The notes below the pieces were generated by a model, which was not told where the DNA came from, searched no databases, and saw only the letters and a program-made list of their open reading frames with translations. Shown piece by piece: positions 16,379 through 25,146 of a DNA stretch of 63,907 nucleotides (position 1 is its first letter; every line of letters begins with the position of its first letter). The position numbers were made by a program, and so were the translations under genes. The stretch comes from JBGRQA01 sp041725895. Its GTDB lineage: Bacteria; Bacteroidota; Bacteroidia; Bacteroidales; Marinifilaceae. Location of the stretch: NCBI GenBank assembly GCA_041725895.1, contig JBGRQA010000031.1, positions 1-63,907 on the forward strand, given 5' to 3'.

Positions 16379-18964
16379 TTAAAATTTGAATTTCAAACCA
16401 GCAGACCATGTTCTACCAAAACCGTAGAATACAGTAGCTTTTCTCCAGTCATTACCGTTTCCATAAGCATCGGCAATATATTCAGCACCAAACAAGTTCT
16501 GAACTTTTGCAGAAGCAATGGCAGTAAATTTACCCACCTTGAAAGTATACTTCACGTTAGCATCTACAACGCCATAATCAGGAGCTTCCCAGGTATCTTC
16601 ACCAGCCAGTTTTAGAATTTCGCTAGGTTTTGCGTAAAGTCTTGCAAAGTAGTTGTAATCAACACCTACCTTCAGGTCCTGTGTCAATTCATAGTTTACA
16701 CCCAAAGCGGCAGTTGTTTGAGCAGCATTATCAACATGCACATCAGCAATGTTGGCTACTTTCTTGTAGTGATCTTCCGATTTCAGCTCTACAACATTTC
16801 CTTTGCTATCAACAGGCTGTCCGTTATCATTGTATGCGTAAGCTTCAACATCGTCCAACCATCTCCAGTCACCCAATGACAACATACCGGTGATCAACAT
16901 TCCTTTGATTGGCTTGTACTTCACATCAACCTCAACACCTTTGTGAAGGGCATTTACCCCTGTCATGTTCACAGTACCTCTGGTTGGGTCCTGAGAATCG
17001 ATTGAGCTAGACAAACCCTTATCCATCCACTTGGTGTAGTAAGCATTCACATTTGCAGACAATACAGAAGACTTGTAACCATATCCCAATTCGAAGGAAT
17101 AGATCTTTTCATTCTTTACATCATCGTTGGTTGCATTGCTATAATCTTTAGCCAGGAATACGTTGCTGAAATAGGGAGCACGAGAAATCACACCCATATT
17201 GGCGAATACATTATGGAATTCGTCAATGTTGTAGTTGGCACCACCTTTAACACTTCCACCCAGGAAGTTTACAGCATCCGAAGTTACATCATCATAGTAG
17301 AAATGTCCTCTTCTCTTGTAGTTGGTATTGGTAATGGAACCTGCAACAAAAGAACTCAGGTTACCGGAACTGTATTCCAACTGAGCAAAAGTACCGCTTG
17401 AGAATACGATTCCATCGTAATCACGACCAACAACATCTCCTTCTTTCAACTTTTCGTTGTCAACCAAAACATCAGAATCGGCACGCTTAGGATCGATATA
17501 GAATTTACCTCCCATCAGGTTCTCGATAGTTCTGTTGTGCTCTCCAACATAGTAACGAAGGTCAAGACCTCCGGAAAGGTTCCAGTTGTCATTCAAGTCC
17601 TTGTTCAAGGTTGATAACAAACCATACCATTGGTGGTTGTTGTTTGAGTTGGCAATAATAGCCTGAGATCCGTTCAGGTTGGCTGCGTTATCACGCTGGA
17701 TAGCGGCGTAATCACGGTATCCGTCCAAGGTACGATCGTCATCATTGGATCCGTACATACGGCTACGCTCATTACCACGTGCTCCCCATCCTCCACCGGA
17801 GGCGATTGAAGCATATACTGCAGTAGACAAAGAAGTCTTATCGTTGATAGTCCAGAAGTGGTTCAGGGACATTTGTGGTTTGTGGTAGAAATTGTGAGAT
17901 ACGTTCATGTATTCTCCATTAATATCAAAACCATAAGTTGCATTGAACTTATATCCGTCCTTGTAGTTTCTCCACTCTTCGATAGTACGGTGATCATAGC
18001 GGCTACGCTGATCGTGCCATTGAGGAGCACCAAAAGCAGTAAGAGACAACTGGTGCTTATCGTTGATTTGCTTGGAAACATTCAAGAAGTATGAATATCC
18101 TTCAAATGGAGTTCCCATAATATAACCGTCACCAGTGGTTTTCGAACCGGAGAAAGTAATCGCAAAACCGTTGTCCATTAATCCGGTAGACAATGTTACA
18201 GCGGTTTTCTTGTATCCGTCGTTACCAATACCGGAGTAAATCGATCCACCTTTTTCCATATCGGTAGTTTTGGTCAGGATATTAATCGATCCACCAACAG
18301 AAGGAGCCGCAATTTTGGCAGCACCCAAACCACGTTGTGTCTGCATAGATCGGGTAACATCAGACAAACCTGCCCAGTTTGACCAGTAAACACCACCCCA
18401 TTCCATATCGTTAATAGGAATACCATTGATCATTACAGCAATGTTCTCGGATGAGAAACCACGCATATTGATACGGGAATCACCGAATCCACCACCTTGC
18501 TTGGTCGCGTAAACACCAGGAGTCGATTTCAATACTTCAGGAAATTCCTGGTTTCCTAATTTTTCTTCGATAATCGCGGGAGAGATTGAAGAGACCGCTA
18601 CCGGAGTTTTTCTCTGAATTGCTACAGAAGCCATCACGCTAACCTCAGTTAACCCCACAGCATCCGATTCCATTTCAATTTGTCCAAAATCAGTAGTTCC
18701 ATTAAGTTGAATTTCTTTATTCAAGAAACCCACAAAACTAATGGTTAGTTGCTTTGATCCTTGAGGAACAGACAAAGAAAAAGCACCATCAAATCCGGTT
18801 ACAGTACCGGTTGTGGTGCCAGCAATTACAACAGAAGCTCCAGGCAAACTTTCTCCTGTACTTCCATCAACAACCACCCCTGTTACGGTGGTTTGAGCAT
18901 ACGCAGCAAAAGAGAACATGCTAATGATCACCATTGCCAGAATACTTTTCATTGACTTAAACAT
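16379..18964 (-). CDS. TonB-dependent outer-membrane receptor (paralogue 2)
   Basis: An 861-residue TonB-dependent receptor: signal peptide ending SFAAYAQ, carboxypeptidase-regulatory-like domain (VVVDGSTGESLPGASVVI), plug with GGGFGDSRINMRGFSSE and GIPINDMEWGG, and a barrel ending in GLKFKF with the terminal Phe. The frame extends 28 codons upstream; I take the Met at 18964 (MFKSMKSILAM), with 18952 as the other choice, because both directly precede the signal peptide. It is a paralogue of the receptor at 10182-12992. It forms a two-gene operon with the four-repeat lipoprotein. The ligand is unknown; the first receptor's nuclease neighbours do not necessarily apply to this one. Confidence 0.9.
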   Translation of the reverse strand: MFKSMKSILAMVIISMFSFAAYAQTTVTGVVVDGSTGESLPGASVVIAGTTTGTVTGFDGAFSLSVPQGSKQLTISFVGFLNKEIQLNGTTDFGQIEMESDAVGLTEVSVMASVAIQRKTPVAVSSISPAIIEEKLGNQEFPEVLKSTPGVYATKQGGGFGDSRINMRGFSSENIAVMINGIPINDMEWGGVYWSNWAGLSDVTRSMQTQRGLGAAKIAAPSVGGSINILTKTTDMEKGGSIYSGIGNDGYKKTAVTLSTGLMDNGFAITFSGSKTTGDGYIMGTPFEGYSYFLNVSKQINDKHQLSLTAFGAPQWHDQRSRYDHRTIEEWRNYKDGYKFNATYGFDINGEYMNVSHNFYHKPQMSLNHFWTINDKTSLSTAVYASIASGGGWGARGNERSRMYGSNDDDRTLDGYRDYAAIQRDNAANLNGSQAIIANSNNNHQWYGLLSTLNKDLNDNWNLSGGLDLRYYVGEHNRTIENLMGGKFYIDPKRADSDVLVDNEKLKEGDVVGRDYDGIVFSSGTFAQLEYSSGNLSSFVAGSITNTNYKRRGHFYYDDVTSDAVNFLGGSVKGGANYNIDEFHNVFANMGVISRAPYFSNVFLAKDYSNATNDDVKNEKIYSFELGYGYKSSVLSANVNAYYTKWMDKGLSSSIDSQDPTRGTVNMTGVNALHKGVEVDVKYKPIKGMLITGMLSLGDWRWLDDVEAYAYNDNGQPVDSKGNVVELKSEDHYKKVANIADVHVDNAAQTTAALGVNYELTQDLKVGVDYNYFARLYAKPSEILKLAGEDTWEAPDYGVVDANVKYTFKVGKFTAIASAKVQNLFGAEYIADAYGNGNDWRKATVFYGFGRTWSAGLKFKF

Positions 18965-19372
18965 AAAATGTATTGTTAGGTTAGTAATAAACTGCCTCTC
19001 AACAGTTTTTTTTCTTCTCTCAACATGCATTGGAGAAAAGGATCGCAAAAATGGTTATACTTTTATTTATTCACAAAATTTTTTTTCTCTTCGAAGCCCA
19101 ATAATCAAAGGTCTTTGGTCGTTCATCTTCCAAATACATATCCTTAATTACCAAAAACAACAGTTCCTCGAAAATTCGGGGAAATTCAGAGACTCCGAAT
19201 TCAGAAACAGACAAAAACTCACTGTCTGAAAACTATGAGCGGGCCAATTTAACATTTAAATTGATACATTCCTTTCAGAATCAAATTTCAATCGCTTCAA
19301 AACCAACTCTCAGTTGTTTTATGCAAACAAAAACAGCACAAAACTACTATCAAAACATAACAAACAAAACAC

Positions 19373-19422
19373 TTCGCTATATTATGTTTCAATTTATTTA
19401 GTTTCAGTCTAAATATAGCGAA
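19373..19422. repeat. 11-bp perfect inverted repeat with 28-nt spacer
   Basis: TTCGCTATATT (19373-19383) and AATATAGCGAA (19412-19422) are exact reverse complements. The A/T-rich spacer itself contains GTTTCA twice. It could be an operator for a dimeric regulator or an RNA hairpin; no T run follows, so a terminator is unlikely. Confidence 0.5.
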
Positions 19423-19552
19423 ACACGCAGCCCACATTCAAAGGCCGGATCAAAGAAAGAAAAAGCAACCTTAACCTGAGTTAAGTTAAGCTTATGAAAA
19501 TGAAAAGTTTTTAGGTCTGTTCAATCGTAAAAATAAATTTGCACTAAGGCCA

Positions 19553-19581
19553 TTGATTCTCAAAAAATAAGATTAATTTTG
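19553..19581 (+). promoter_or_regulatory. candidate typA promoter
   Basis: TTG (19553-19555), 18 bases, TAATTTTG (19574-19581), followed by CAC. This fits the Bacteroidota promoter pattern and predicts a leader of about 150 nt. Confidence 0.5.
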
Positions 19582-19665
19582 CACCCGCATTTTTCGGTTC
19601 GGTAGCCCCACTTCTTCCCTAACTCGGTAAGCCGGTGGTCGCCGTTTTCTGTTAGTAGATCGAAT

Positions 19666-19743
19666 ATGAAACAAGTAACTGGAGGCAAGTTAAATCCCAA
19701 ACCGAAAATGGGAGTCCAAATCTCCAAAATTGAAAGAACATGA
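19666..19743 (+). CDS. candidate upstream ORF overlapping the typA start (ATGA)
   Basis: A 25-codon ORF, MKQVTGGKLNPKPKMGVQIS and onwards to a TGA that overlaps the typA ATG as ATGA. It lies wholly within the predicted typA leader. The overlap geometry is that of translational coupling. The peptide is basic and resembles no family I know. It may be chance: no ribosome-binding site is seen and only comparison with relatives could settle it. Confidence 0.25.
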   Translation: MKQVTGGKLNPKPKMGVQISKIERT

Positions 19744-21539
19744 AAGAGATCAGAAATATTGCGATCATCGCACACGTAGACCACGGAAAAACTACTTTGG
19801 TAGATAAAATGATTCTCCACAGTAACATTTTCCGTAAGAATGAAACCCCGGGAGAATTGATCCTGGACAACAACGATTTGGAACGGGAACGTGGAATCAC
19901 CATTCTTTCCAAGAATGTATCCCTGGAATACAAAGATGTTAAGATTAACATCATCGACACTCCGGGTCACTCCGATTTTGGTGGTGAAGTTGAGCGTGTT
20001 TTGAACATGGCCGACGGGGTACTTCTTTTGGTAGATGCCTTTGAAGGAACCATGCCTCAAACTCGTTTTGTCCTTCAGAAAGCTTTGGCTCTTGGTTTGA
20101 AACCAGTAGTAGTAGTAAACAAGGTTGACAAGCCCAACTGTCGTCCGGAAGAAGTACAAGAGCAGGTATTCGACCTGATGTTCAATCTGGAAGCCAACGA
20201 AGAGCAGCTTGATTTCCCAACCATTTACGGCTCGGCAAAGCAGGGATGGATGTCGAAAGACTGGAAAAAACCTGCCGATGACATCACAGCTATCCTGGAT
20301 GCCATCATCGAGTACATTCCGGCTCCAAAGGTATTGGAAGGAACTCCTCAGATGCTGATCACCTCACTGGATTTCTCCTCGTACGTAGGTCGTATTGCAG
20401 TGGGACGCGTACACCGCGGAGAATTGAGAGAAGGTATGGATGTTGCGCTGGCCAAGCGAGATGGCAGCATAAAGAAAAGCCGCATCAAGGAACTTCATGT
20501 ATTTACCGGCTTGGGTAAAGAAAGAGTAAGCAGTGTAAAATCAGGTGAAATCTGTGCTTTGGTAGGTATCGATGGTTTCGATATCGGAGATAGCATTTGT
20601 GATCTGGAAAATCCGGAACCATTGGATCCGATTGCAATTGACGAACCAACCATGAGTATGTTGTTTACCATCAACAACTCTCCGTTTTACGGGCAGGATG
20701 GTAAGTACGTTACTTCACGTCACTTGATCGACCGTTTGGAGAAAGAATTGGAAAAGAACCTGGCTTTGAGAGTAGAACCTACTGATTCTGCTGATTCCTA
20801 CAACGTATTTGGTCGTGGTGTTCTTCACTTGTCGGTACTAATCGAAACCATGCGTCGTGAAGGCTACGAGCTACAAGTTGGTCAGCCGCAGGTAATCATC
20901 AAAGAGGTTGGTGGAGAAAAATGTGAACCAATTGAGATTCTATATATCGACCTTCCTGAAGATGTATCGGGTAAAGCAATTGAATTGATCACCCAACGCA
21001 AAGGGGAAATGTTGACCATGGAACGTAAAAACGATCGTATCCACTTAGAGTTCAACATTCCTTCACGAGGTATCATCGGATTGCGTAACCAGATTCTTAC
21101 AGCAACTGCAGGAGAAGCTGTAATGTCACACCGTTTCCATGCCTACGAACCTCTAAAAGGAGAAATTCCCGGACGTATTAACGGTTCTTTGATTGCAATG
21201 GAAACAGGAACAACTTTTGCTTACGCACTGAATAAACTGCAAGACCGCGGTCGTTTCTTTGTAGCACCTCAAACCGAAATCTATCAAGGACAGGTTGTGG
21301 GTGAAAACACACGTGCTGGTGATTTGGCAATCAACGTTACCAAAACCAAAAAGCTAACCAACATGCGTACTTCCGGAACAGACGACAAGGTAAAACTTGC
21401 TCCTCCAATCATTTTCTCACTGGAAGAAGCTTTAGAATACATTCAGGGAGATGAGTACGTTGAGGTAACTCCTAACAACATTCGTCTTCGTAAGATTTTA
21501 CTTTCGGAACACGATCGTAAGCGAGCAGCTAAACAATAA
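19740..21539 (+). CDS. typA: translational GTPase TypA/BipA
   Basis: A ribosome-associated GTPase related to elongation factor G, involved in ribosome assembly and stress or cold adaptation. It has 599 residues, the family length. The GTPase motifs are all visible near the N terminus: AHVDHGKTT (G1), RGITI (G2), DTPGHSDFGGEV (G3) and NKVDKP (G4). Two EF-G-like β-barrel and αβ domains follow, and the TypA-specific C-terminal block VVGENTRAGDLAINVTKTKK is intact. The start is fixed by MKEIRNIAIIAHVDHGKTT, the conserved N terminus. It is transcribed divergently from the TonB receptor and alone, ending in a bidirectional terminator. Confidence 0.97.
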   Translation: MKEIRNIAIIAHVDHGKTTLVDKMILHSNIFRKNETPGELILDNNDLERERGITILSKNVSLEYKDVKINIIDTPGHSDFGGEVERVLNMADGVLLLVDAFEGTMPQTRFVLQKALALGLKPVVVVNKVDKPNCRPEEVQEQVFDLMFNLEANEEQLDFPTIYGSAKQGWMSKDWKKPADDITAILDAIIEYIPAPKVLEGTPQMLITSLDFSSYVGRIAVGRVHRGELREGMDVALAKRDGSIKKSRIKELHVFTGLGKERVSSVKSGEICALVGIDGFDIGDSICDLENPEPLDPIAIDEPTMSMLFTINNSPFYGQDGKYVTSRHLIDRLEKELEKNLALRVEPTDSADSYNVFGRGVLHLSVLIETMRREGYELQVGQPQVIIKEVGGEKCEPIEILYIDLPEDVSGKAIELITQRKGEMLTMERKNDRIHLEFNIPSRGIIGLRNQILTATAGEAVMSHRFHAYEPLKGEIPGRINGSLIAMETGTTFAYALNKLQDRGRFFVAPQTEIYQGQVVGENTRAGDLAINVTKTKKLTNMRTSGTDDKVKLAPPIIFSLEEALEYIQGDEYVEVTPNNIRLRKILLSEHDRKRAAKQ

Positions 21540-21599
21540 GTATTTTAATGAGAATAAGAACCTTAATCTTTGATTGGTTCCAACTCATTTGACATCATA

Positions 21600-21634
21600 A
21601 AAAGAGCGTATCCTCAAAGGGTACGCTCTTTTAA
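21600..21634. terminator. bidirectional terminator between typA and the ferredoxin gene
   Basis: Stem AAAGAGCGTA / TACGCTCTTT with loop TCCTCAAAGGG, A run before and T run after, between two convergent stop codons. Confidence 0.9.
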
Positions 21635-21636
21635 TT

Positions 21637-21858
21637 TTATATCAAACGTATAATGCTTACCGGGCAAGATTCCGCTGCTTTTCGATTCAGCTCAATGTCC
21701 TCGTCAAAGATCTCCAATTCAAAAATCCCCTTACGATTTTCTGCTCCAATCAAATTACATTTTCCATCATTAAAATCCATCTCCCAAAAATCCGGGGCTA
21801 TTTCGGCACAATACCCACACCCAATGCATCCTTTCCTTCGTTGAATCAACCGTATCAT
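21637..21858 (-). CDS. single-cluster 4Fe-4S ferredoxin
   Basis: A 73-residue electron carrier with one predicted [4Fe-4S] cluster. Ligands are C11-x2-C14-x2-C17 (CIGCGYC) and C65 in ESCPV, the layout of monocluster ferredoxins; C34 is an extra cysteine. The 17-GYCAEIAPDFWEMD segment after the third cysteine is usual for the family. There is no redox partner beside it, so its electron donor and acceptor cannot be deduced. Transcribed alone from the opposite strand to typA, and divergent from the PadR cluster. Confidence 0.9.
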   Translation of the reverse strand: MIRLIQRRKGCIGCGYCAEIAPDFWEMDFNDGKCNLIGAENRKGIFELEIFDEDIELNRKAAESCPVSIIRLI

Positions 21859-21986
21859 TTTTAATATCCTTTTTTAATTCAGCTCACAATAATGTGTTTT
21901 TTTTGAAAAATCCAAATATAAGATAAAAAAACATCAAATTTTTTAAAACTGATTTACAGCAGCTTAAGTAATATGTCCTGAAAAAT

Positions 21987-22064
21987 ATACTACTATGTAT
22001 TGCATACTACTATCTTTTATACGTATATTTGTAATACATACAACAGGGCAAACTATAGTAGTAT
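21987..22064 (+). promoter_or_regulatory. promoter and three-site operator of the PadR-PspC operon
   Basis: The decamer ATACTACTAT occurs at 21987-21996 and 22004-22013 (17 bp apart) and as its exact reverse complement at 22055-22064. A promoter fits between them: TTG (22000-22002), 21 bases, TATATTTG (22024-22031), an exact TAnnTTTG. One copy lies just upstream of the -33 box, one in the spacer and one just downstream of the predicted start site, a classical arrangement for repression. PadR regulators commonly repress their own operon, so the PadR encoded at 22594-22917 is the likely binder. Confidence 0.6.
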
Positions 22065-22080
22065 ATTAAAACTCTAAATC

Positions 22081-22581
22081 ATGGAATGCCGGAATTCAAT
22101 ACATACAAAATGGGGAAAGTGGCTGATAATTGGTCTTCTAATCATCTGCTCCTGTAAGGTATTGCCAGCACAAGCAATTCACTCCCCCCTCCTTATTGAG
22201 AATATTGAACCCACGATTGGCAATTTAAGAGTTGGCTTCTCCCAAAAGGCGAAATCAATGCTAAACCATCTGGTCTCCTTCTCATATAGTGAGTTTTCTG
22301 AAACAAGTCGATTGCGGTACAATCTATTCCTATTTCATGAAAACTTAAAGGTTTACCAAAAGATTACCGGCATCAGAACAATATCAAAATCCTTTCCGGG
22401 AAAAATTGAAACACCAGCAACCAATAACTCAATAAAGAATTACACAACTAAGGAGGCATCTCCAGAAAAAAACAAAGAGGAGAAATCTCTGGAAGAAAAA
22501 AACAAAGCCCAATTCGAGATCAAGAAACCCAAACCAAAGGGCATCTGGAATCGTGCCGGAAACAGAAAAATTCGCATCTAA
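22081..22581 (+). CDS. hypothetical exported protein, first gene of the PadR-PspC operon
   Basis: A 166-residue protein of unknown family. Residues about 13-32 form a hydrophobic signal or anchor segment (WLIIGLLIICSCKVLPAQA), with cysteines at its end that could be a lipobox (ICSC) or precede signal-peptidase cleavage at AQA. The middle is ordinary; the last 50 residues are highly charged and rich in Lys and Glu, ending KGIWNRAGNRKIRI. No catalytic motif is seen. It is the first gene after the three-site operator and lies 12 bp before padR, so it probably belongs to the same membrane-stress module. Confidence 0.6.
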   Translation: MECRNSIHTKWGKWLIIGLLIICSCKVLPAQAIHSPLLIENIEPTIGNLRVGFSQKAKSMLNHLVSFSYSEFSETSRLRYNLFLFHENLKVYQKITGIRTISKSFPGKIETPATNNSIKNYTTKEASPEKNKEEKSLEEKNKAQFEIKKPKPKGIWNRAGNRKIRI

Positions 22582-22593
22582 AATATTCCAACT

Positions 22594-22917
22594 ATGAAGA
22601 TTGAAAATACGAAAGCCCAAATGCGCAAAGGAGTTCTGGAATATTGCATTCTCTCCATCCTTTCACAGGATGACGCTTACGCCTCGGATATTATTAAGCA
22701 ACTGAAAGAGGCTAAAATGATTGTGGTGGAAGGAACCCTTTATCCCTTGCTCACCCGACTGAAGAATGCAGGATTACTTGAATACCGCTGGGAGGAATCC
22801 ACCCAGGGCCCCCCAAGAAAATATTACACCATAAGCGACAATGGTCAGACATTCCTCAAAGAATTGGACAATTCCTGGAATGAATTGGTAACTGCGGTAA
22901 GCACCATAAAAAAATAG
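22594..22917 (+). CDS. PadR-family transcriptional regulator
   Basis: A 107-residue winged-helix DNA-binding protein. The PadR pattern is clear: a helix-turn-helix opening with KGVLEYCILSILSQDDAYASDIIKQL, then VEGTLYPLLTRLKNAGLLEYRW (recognition helix and wing) and PPRKYYTISDNGQTFL. It is the short PadR class (subfamily 2) without a long C-terminal domain. It sits between a hypothetical protein and a PspC protein and probably represses this operon through the ATACTACTAT sites upstream. The inducing signal is unknown; envelope stress is suggested by the PspC neighbours. Confidence 0.92.
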   Translation: MKIENTKAQMRKGVLEYCILSILSQDDAYASDIIKQLKEAKMIVVEGTLYPLLTRLKNAGLLEYRWEESTQGPPRKYYTISDNGQTFLKELDNSWNELVTAVSTIKK

Positions 22918-22938
22918 AAACCCTAAAATTACCCACAA

Positions 22939-24510
22939 ATGAAAAAGACATTCACAATAAACATAAGTGGTAACATCTTCCATATTGATGAAGATGCTTA
23001 CGAAAAACTCCAAAGTTATCTGCGGGATATCAACTCCCATTTTGGCATCAACGAAGAAGGACGTGAGATTATCATGGACATTGAATCCCGCATTGCTGAA
23101 ATCTTCCAGGAAAAGATGACCACAAAAGACCAGGTGATCAACCTGGAAATGGTAAACGAAGCCATTCAGGTAATGGGGAAACCGGAAGAGATCTTTGAAG
23201 AGGATGATGAAACCGAAGAGCCTACCGTTAGTACCAAATATCGCAAAAGCAGACGTCGACTTTATCGTGACCCTGATCACCGTGTATTTGGCGGGGTGGC
23301 TAGTGGTATCTCATCCTATTTTGGAATTGATGTGGTGGTGATTCGACTCCTGTTCGTTCTCCTGTTCTTCCTGGGGTATGGATTCACTTTCCTTATCTAT
23401 ATTATTCTATGGATTGTTGTCCCTAAAGCTATTACCACTACTCAAAAACTGGAAATGAAAGGAGAAAATGTCAACATATCCAACATTGAAAAATCCATCA
23501 AAGATGAGTACAAGGAAGTTAAAGAGAATTTTGATAAAATCCGTTCCAAAAGCGGACCTCAAGTTCGGGATGGTTTCGATAAGGTAATCGATTTTCTTGG
23601 AGTGACACTAAGATTTGCACTCAAAATTTTGATTATCATACTGGGAATAGGATTTATTTTTGCCGGTTTTATTTCCCTCATCAGCTTTTTAGGTTCAATG
23701 ATATTTGCTCATAGCTTCTTCGGCCCTTTCTCTGAGATGCACTTCCCGGCCTCAGTTGTATCCCGGGTGTTTCTTGAAGGCGGCAGCATAACACTCTTCA
23801 CCATTGGGTTGGTTCTGGTTGTGGGTATCCCACTCCTGCTACTCATTTTTGCAGGACTGAAACTCCTTTTCAAATTCAAAACCAACAATACCATAATTGG
23901 TCTTTCAGCACTGGCTGGTTGGATCGGAGGAATCATCCTGCTGTTGAGCGTTAGTTTTGGCCAGATAAAAAGTTTCATGGGAAGCGGCACCAAATACATG
24001 GAAACCTATAGCCTTGAAAACCTATCGAGCGATACTTTATATTTGAAAGCAAAGGACAATGTTGATTTTGACTGGTATGAGTCCAACCTGGAGTTAGATG
24101 ACATGAAAATTGTTTTCAAAGACGATGCGGAAATGCTTATTGGTGAACCGACACTTGATGTAGAGGAAAGCCTTTCCAACAACTTTGAAATCAAAATTAA
24201 GAAACGAGCACGTGGACGAAACCGCTCTGAGGCTGTTGAAAATGCAGAATCAATTGAATACAAGTGGTCTTTGGAGGACTCCCTACTCGAATTCGATAGA
24301 TATTTTACCCTGCCGGAAGATGAAAGCTGGCGAAAACAATCCATGCATATCACATTAAAAATTCCCAGAGGAAAAGTAATTTATCTTGACGAAAGCATGG
24401 GACGAATCATTCATGATGTGGAAAATGTTAGCCACACATGGGATTGGGACATGCTCGACAAAATGTGGATCATGAAAAAGGAAGGCTTAACCCAACTTGA
24501 AAAAAAATAA
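22939..24510 (+). CDS. PspC-domain membrane protein with N-terminal PadR-associated helical domain
   Basis: A 523-residue inner-membrane protein. Residues 1-85 form a helical domain (EDAYEKLQSYLRDINSHFG ... DIESRIAEIFQEK) of the type often linked with PadR regulators. A PspC domain follows at about 108-167 (RVFGGVASGISSYFGID, then two hydrophobic segments ending LWIVVPKA). Three more transmembrane stretches lie between about 215 and 340, and a soluble charged β-rich C-terminal region of about 180 residues follows. PspC is known as a membrane stress sensor in the phage-shock response. It starts 21 bp after padR and is surely co-transcribed. I infer that it senses or buffers envelope stress. 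Confidence 0.85.
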   Translation: MKKTFTINISGNIFHIDEDAYEKLQSYLRDINSHFGINEEGREIIMDIESRIAEIFQEKMTTKDQVINLEMVNEAIQVMGKPEEIFEEDDETEEPTVSTKYRKSRRRLYRDPDHRVFGGVASGISSYFGIDVVVIRLLFVLLFFLGYGFTFLIYIILWIVVPKAITTTQKLEMKGENVNISNIEKSIKDEYKEVKENFDKIRSKSGPQVRDGFDKVIDFLGVTLRFALKILIIILGIGFIFAGFISLISFLGSMIFAHSFFGPFSEMHFPASVVSRVFLEGGSITLFTIGLVLVVGIPLLLLIFAGLKLLFKFKTNNTIIGLSALAGWIGGIILLLSVSFGQIKSFMGSGTKYMETYSLENLSSDTLYLKAKDNVDFDWYESNLELDDMKIVFKDDAEMLIGEPTLDVEESLSNNFEIKIKKRARGRNRSEAVENAESIEYKWSLEDSLLEFDRYFTLPEDESWRKQSMHITLKIPRGKVIYLDESMGRIIHDVENVSHTWDWDMLDKMWIMKKEGLTQLEKK

Positions 24511-24526
24511 TAATTCTATCCATTAG

Positions 24527-24572
24527 GTCCTGACACCGGATTTAATTTCAACACACAACCGGTGACAGGCCC
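24527..24572 (+). other. hairpin between the PspC and DUF4252 genes
   Basis: CCTGACACCGG and CCGGTGACAGG pair with one mismatch around a 19-nt loop, followed by CCCTTTT. It could be a weak terminator or processing hairpin that lowers expression of the two downstream genes. Confidence 0.45.
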
Positions 24573-24596
24573 TTTTCAAACCAAAAATTTATTCTC

Positions 24597-25103
24597 ATGA
24601 AAAATATTCTAATTGTAATAACCCTAGTCGTTGCCTCGCTGGCAGCAGATGCACAAACCAAAGCCGAGAAACTTTATCGGGAGTACAGCAACAAAGAGGG
24701 ATTTACCAGCTTTAGCTTTTCTGGCAGTTTTATGAATGACCTGGACATTGACATCGATGACTCAGGGGACAACAAGGAAAGAAAAGTTACCGGAGATATT
24801 CAGGAGGTCAAATTCATGACTTACAACCACAATAACGAAGCATCAAAAAAAATAGATTTCTCTCGGATTGCGATGAAGGAACTAAATGGCGGTGGTTACA
24901 AGCAGGTGCTAAAAGAAAAGAATAAAGATCAAGAAAGTGACGAGACTTACTTTTACGCGAAAGGCAAAGGAAAACGGTTTACAGAATTCCATGTCCTTAA
25001 CTTCAATGAAAACAGAACAACCCTGGTTTCATTTTATGGCAAATTCCTTGTAGATGAATTGGAAAACCTTTCTCGCATTGGCATGAGTAAGATTGAAAAT
25101 TAA
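24597..25103 (+). CDS. DUF4252 exported protein
   Basis: A 168-residue secreted or periplasmic protein of family DUF4252, known mainly from Bacteroidota and without an assigned function. It has a signal peptide ending ADAQ (about residue 20), then the family's opening YREYSNKEGFTSFSFSGSF and the block VKFMTYN. The rest is charged and β-rich. It is the fourth gene of the PadR-PspC cluster, separated from the large PspC gene by a hairpin. DUF4252 proteins are frequently found with regulators of envelope stress, which fits the context, but the role is inference. Confidence 0.82.
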   Translation: MKNILIVITLVVASLAADAQTKAEKLYREYSNKEGFTSFSFSGSFMNDLDIDIDDSGDNKERKVTGDIQEVKFMTYNHNNEASKKIDFSRIAMKELNGGGYKQVLKEKNKDQESDETYFYAKGKGKRFTEFHVLNFNENRTTLVSFYGKFLVDELENLSRIGMSKIEN

Positions 25104-25146
25104 TCATACTATCTCCAAAAGCCATCACTCTAAAAAACGAAGAATC

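Larger units (their letters stand above)
18965..19739. other. 775-bp gap between divergent TonB receptor and typA genes
   Basis: No credible gene. It holds an 11-bp perfect inverted repeat (19373-19422), a typA promoter (19553-19581), an additional -7-like TAAATTTG at 19534-19541, and a 25-codon upstream ORF (19666-19743). The remainder near 19250-19370 is A/C-rich without recognised structure. A 199-codon minus-strand frame over 19560-20159 is a shadow of typA. Confidence 0.6.

Noticed and set aside
19560..20159. 199-codon minus-strand frame upstream of and inside typA
   Set aside because: It overlaps typA in antisense, has no start or family resemblance and is explained by the codon bias of typA.
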